The notes below the pieces were generated by a model, which made no database searches, had not been told where the DNA came from, and was given only the letters and a program-made list of their open reading frames with translations. A stretch of DNA of 64,000 nucleotides from Streptomyces sp. CB02980 (GTDB taxonomy: Bacteria; Actinomycetota; Actinomycetes; Streptomycetales; Streptomycetaceae): assembly GCF_014451325.2 (NCBI RefSeq), contig NZ_JACSCH020000011.1, forward strand, positions 248,001-312,000, written 5' to 3'. Below are positions 62,091 through 64,000 of the stretch, piece by piece. Each line of letters starts with the position of its first letter. Within the stretch, counting starts at the first letter, position 1. The position numbers were made by a program, and so were the translations under genes.

Positions 62091-62123
62091 GGGTGGGGTG
62101 GGGTGGGGAGGGGAGGGGAGGGG
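62091..62123 (+). other. G-quadruplex-forming tract
   Basis: Seven runs of three or four G separated by single T or A occur without interruption (pattern GGGTGGGGTGGGGT, then GGGGAGGGG units). It lies 46 bases upstream of the hemoglobin start on the coding strand, in the likely 5' leader or promoter. Confidence 0.8.
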
Positions 62124-62169
62124 ACGTTCGGCTCTACGGGCGGTCCGCCTCAGCGGGCACACTGGGGGT

Positions 62170-62619
62170 ATGTGTGCCAGCCGGGATGTCAGTGGGCGGG
62201 GCGACCTCGACGTCGTGCTGCGGCGCTTCTATCGCGCCGCCTTCGCCGATCCGCTCATCGGGCCGTTCTTCACCGAGGTCGCCGGGACCGATCTCGAGGT
62301 CCATCTGCCGCGCATCACCGACTTCTGGGAGCGCGCCCTCTTCCGTACCGCCGACTACGGGCGGGACGCCTTCGCCCCGCATGCCGCGCTCCACTCCGCC
62401 CGGCCCCTCACCGCCGCCCACTTCGGGCGCTGGGTGCAGCTCTGGCAGGCCACCGTCGACGGCCTCCACACCGGCCCGCTGGCCGAGCGGGCCAAGGCGC
62501 AGGGCGAGCGGATCGCCCTCGCGATGCTGCGGCGGCTCGTCGGGCCGGGGGCCGGTACGGAGGGCACGGGCGGCGGGTTCGTACCGTTGGCGGCCCTTGA
62601 GCTGCGCTCCGCCGCCTGA
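62170..62619 (+). CDS. Group III truncated hemoglobin
   Basis: A 149-residue protein of the 2/2 hemoglobin fold. Typical group III features: FYRAAFADPLIGPFFTEVAG, LPRITDFWERALF, then PHAALHSARPLTAAHFGRWV with the haem-proximal His. The C-terminal tail after about residue 128 is Gly/Thr-rich and probably disordered. It may handle nitric oxide, oxygen or redox chemistry. ATG 62170 follows GGGGGT; the G-rich tract upstream is unusual. Length is slightly above the group average because of the tail. Confidence 0.87.
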   Translation: MCASRDVSGRGDLDVVLRRFYRAAFADPLIGPFFTEVAGTDLEVHLPRITDFWERALFRTADYGRDAFAPHAALHSARPLTAAHFGRWVQLWQATVDGLHTGPLAERAKAQGERIALAMLRRLVGPGAGTEGTGGGFVPLAALELRSAA

Positions 62620-62650
62620 GCGCAAAAAATCTTCGGGAGAGCGATGAGTT

Positions 62651-62667
62651 ACGGGCGGGACGCCCGT
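62651..62667 (+). terminator. Small hairpin after the hemoglobin gene
   Basis: ACGGGCG and CGCCCGT pair around GGA, 32 bases after the stop. It may be a weak terminator. Confidence 0.5.
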
Positions 62668-62685
62668 CCTACCTCTTGAAGGCGC

Positions 62686-62712
62686 CGGAGCGACCGAAGC
62701 GACCGGAGCGAC
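62686..62712 (+). repeat. Three 9-nt tandem repeats in the VOC gene leader
   Basis: CGGAGCGAC, CGAAGCGAC, CGGAGCGAC lie in tandem just upstream of the VOC gene ribosome-binding region. They are probably slipped-strand duplications. Confidence 0.75.
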
Positions 62713-62733
62713 CGCAAGGGAAGAGAGCGCATC

Positions 62734-63147
62734 ATGGCCCCGCAGATGATCTTCGTGAACCTGCCCGTCAAGAGTGTCGACGCCAGCAGGGCCTTCTTCG
62801 AGAAGCTCGGCTTCTCCCACAACCCGCAGTTCAGCGACGAGACGACCGCCTGTGTGGTCTTCAGCGACACGATCTTCGCGATGCTCCTCGAAGAGGACAA
62901 GTTCAAGTCCTTCATGGCCCCCGGCAAGGAGATCTCCGACGCCACCAAGGCCACCGAGGTCCTGGTCACCCTGAGCGCCGAGAGCCGTGAGAAGTGCGAC
63001 GAGCTCGCCGACGCCGCCCTCGCCGCCGGCGGCACCCCCGCGAAGGAGGCGATGGACATGGACTTCATGTACGGCCGCTCCTTCACGGACCTGGACGGCC
63101 ACCACTGGGAGGTCTTCTGGATGGACCCGGCGGCCGCCCAGGGCTGA
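62734..63147 (+). CDS. VOC-family (glyoxalase/bleomycin-resistance-like) protein
   Basis: A 137-residue protein with two beta-alpha-beta-beta-beta modules. MIFVNLPVKSVDASRAFFEK and TACVVFSDTIFAMLLEEDKF form the first; MDMDFMYGRSFTDLDGHHWE and VFWMDP the second. The DGHHWE segment carries likely metal-binding His and Glu residues as in other VOC proteins. GGGAAGAGAG precedes ATG 62734. Substrate unknown; relatives are often called extradiol dioxygenase or lactoylglutathione lyase without evidence. Confidence 0.85.
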   Translation: MAPQMIFVNLPVKSVDASRAFFEKLGFSHNPQFSDETTACVVFSDTIFAMLLEEDKFKSFMAPGKEISDATKATEVLVTLSAESREKCDELADAALAAGGTPAKEAMDMDFMYGRSFTDLDGHHWEVFWMDPAAAQG

Positions 63148-63157
63148 GCCCCGCGCG

Positions 63158-63919
63158 TCAGGCGGAGACGCCGCCGTCGATCACCAGGTCCGTGCCGACG
63201 GCGGAGCCGGCCGCGTCCGACGCGAGGTACAGCACGGCCGCCGCCACCTCCGCGGCGGAGGAGATCCGGCCCAGCGGGGACTCCTGCTTCATCCGGACCT
63301 CCCGCTCGGCCTCCGTCTCGCCGGGTCGGAGCGACATCGCGGACTCCGAGGCGCCGGGGCTGACCGCGTTGATCCGGACCCCGTCGGCGATGTGGTCCAG
63401 GGCCGCGGCCCTGGTCAGTGCCGACACGGCCGCCTTCGAGACCTGGTAGCCGAAGACCCCGGGGATCCGGACGTGCGGGCCCAGGTTCGACGCGATGTTC
63501 ACGATCGAGCCGCCCCCGTGCGCCCGCATGTGCGCCACCTCGGCCTGGAGGGCGTGCAGCACCCCCGTGACGTTGATGTCGAGCAGCGTCCGCCAGTCGT
63601 CCAGGGGGAAGTCGGCGGCGCTGTGGCCGCCCCGGAAGACCCCGGCGTTGTTCACGGCCACGTCGAGACCGCCGTAGACCTCGACCGTACGCCGGACCAG
63701 CTCCCGGACGGACCCGGCGTCGGCCACATCGGCCGTGACGGCCGCGGCGGTGCCCCCGGCGGCCTCGATCAGACCGACCGTCCCCTCCAGGGGCTCGGCG
63801 GTACGGCCGGCGACGACGACCTTCGCGCCCTCGGCGGCGAAGGCGAGCGCGATGGCCCGGCCGAGACCGGAACCGGCCCCGGTGACGAGGACGACGCGGT
63901 CGGTGAAGCGTGCGTTCAT
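63158..63919 (-). CDS. Short-chain dehydrogenase/reductase
   Basis: A 253-residue classical SDR. The cofactor motif is TGAGSGLG at the N-terminus, NNAG near residue 88, and the catalytic tetrad includes NIASNLG (Ser) and YQVSK (Tyr/Lys). AGRT after the second strand suggests NADP preference. It ends 10 bases from the convergent VOC gene, leaving no room for a terminator. Substrate unknown. Confidence 0.92.
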   Translation of the reverse strand: MNARFTDRVVLVTGAGSGLGRAIALAFAAEGAKVVVAGRTAEPLEGTVGLIEAAGGTAAAVTADVADAGSVRELVRRTVEVYGGLDVAVNNAGVFRGGHSAADFPLDDWRTLLDINVTGVLHALQAEVAHMRAHGGGSIVNIASNLGPHVRIPGVFGYQVSKAAVSALTRAAALDHIADGVRINAVSPGASESAMSLRPGETEAEREVRMKQESPLGRISSAAEVAAAVLYLASDAAGSAVGTDLVIDGGVSA

Positions 63920-63946
63920 GTGAGTCGACTCCCGTGTGAGTGCTTG

Positions 63947-64000
63947 CTACTTGACGCGGATCGTGGTGACGGCGAGTGCGGTGAAGAGGGCGGCGGCGGC
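63947..64000 (-). CDS. C-terminal fragment of a probable membrane protein (runs off window)
   Basis: The reverse strand from 64000 reads an open frame of Ala, Leu, Phe and Thr residues ending LFTALAVTTIRVK and TAG at 63947-63949. The composition suits the end of a membrane protein such as a transporter, with the rest of the gene beyond the window edge. It would lie upstream of the SDR gene on the same strand. Confidence 0.4.
   Translation of the reverse strand, partial: AAAALFTALAVTTIRVK

Overview
The window is chromosomal DNA from a high-GC actinomycete, almost certainly a Streptomyces. The evidence is strong G/C bias at third codon positions, many GTG starts, TTA codons confined to three genes, and the streptomycete order phoH-ybeY-CBS protein-cytidine deaminase-like-era, leuA with a leucine-rich leader peptide, recO-uppS, znuACB-zur-glyS and dusB-ppdK. 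No rRNA, tRNA, insertion sequence, prophage or CRISPR array was seen.

Layout. 0.1-7.3 kb is a tight plus-strand run: nitronate monooxygenase, rsmE, an AAA+ ATPase coupled to a TPR membrane protein, HIT protein, rnz and an adenine-deaminase-type enzyme. 7.3-10.1 kb holds an MFS exporter divergent from a PfkB sugar kinase, with a perfect palindrome between them. 10.1-20.6 kb is the phoH-to-era housekeeping cluster, interrupted by an MFS/MmyB-type regulator pair and by a three-gene cell-surface locus: a small secreted protein, a WxL-domain-like secreted protein and a DUF916/WxL-interacting membrane protein. 20.7-25.6 kb has a TerD-domain protein, an intracellular protealysin-type M4 peptidase with its emfourin-type inhibitor, and leuA behind an attenuator. 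25.9-34.6 kb holds a TerB-like protein, pentapeptide-repeat protein, FAD oxidoreductase/LuxR pair, fprA, a membrane protein, and a truncated XRE regulator facing two tiny genes. 34.6-42.7 kb holds a CocE-type hydrolase, recO, uppS, a large secreted M4 peptidase and its probable regulator. 42.8-47.6 kb is zinc homeostasis (zur, znuB, znuC, znuA, Zur box) and glyS. 48-55 kb is mostly exporters and one-component regulators around an aldo/keto reductase-TetR operon. 54.8-64 kb has dusB, a probable small RNA, ppdK, a winged-helix regulator with a TTA codon, a Tat-exported PhoX-like protein, a truncated hemoglobin behind a G-quadruplex tract, a VOC protein and an SDR.

How the genes work together. 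Zinc uptake (ZnuABC) is governed by Zur through a box beside znuA. Leucine synthesis appears to be sensed by ribosome stalling on a 15-residue leader. The two M4 peptidases have separate control: a co-encoded inhibitor for the cytoplasmic one, and a dedicated HTH regulator plus a structured 5' leader for the secreted one. Several exporters sit back to back with DNA-binding regulators over palindromes that look like their operators.

Most notable. (1) The WxL-type surface locus, whose first gene carries a TTA codon at position 7 and so may be under developmental control. (2) A conserved-position cytidine-deaminase homologue upstream of era that has lost all zinc ligands and the catalytic Glu. 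(3) An XRE regulator whose C-terminus looks like a remnant of a DUF397 protein, as if a deletion fused two neighbouring genes. (4) A recurrent pattern of small tandem duplications spanning gene 3' ends and stop codons, with units of 16, 17, 34 and 62 nt. (5) A candidate small RNA between dusB and ppdK, and a hairpin that encloses the ribosome-binding site of a LuxR regulator.
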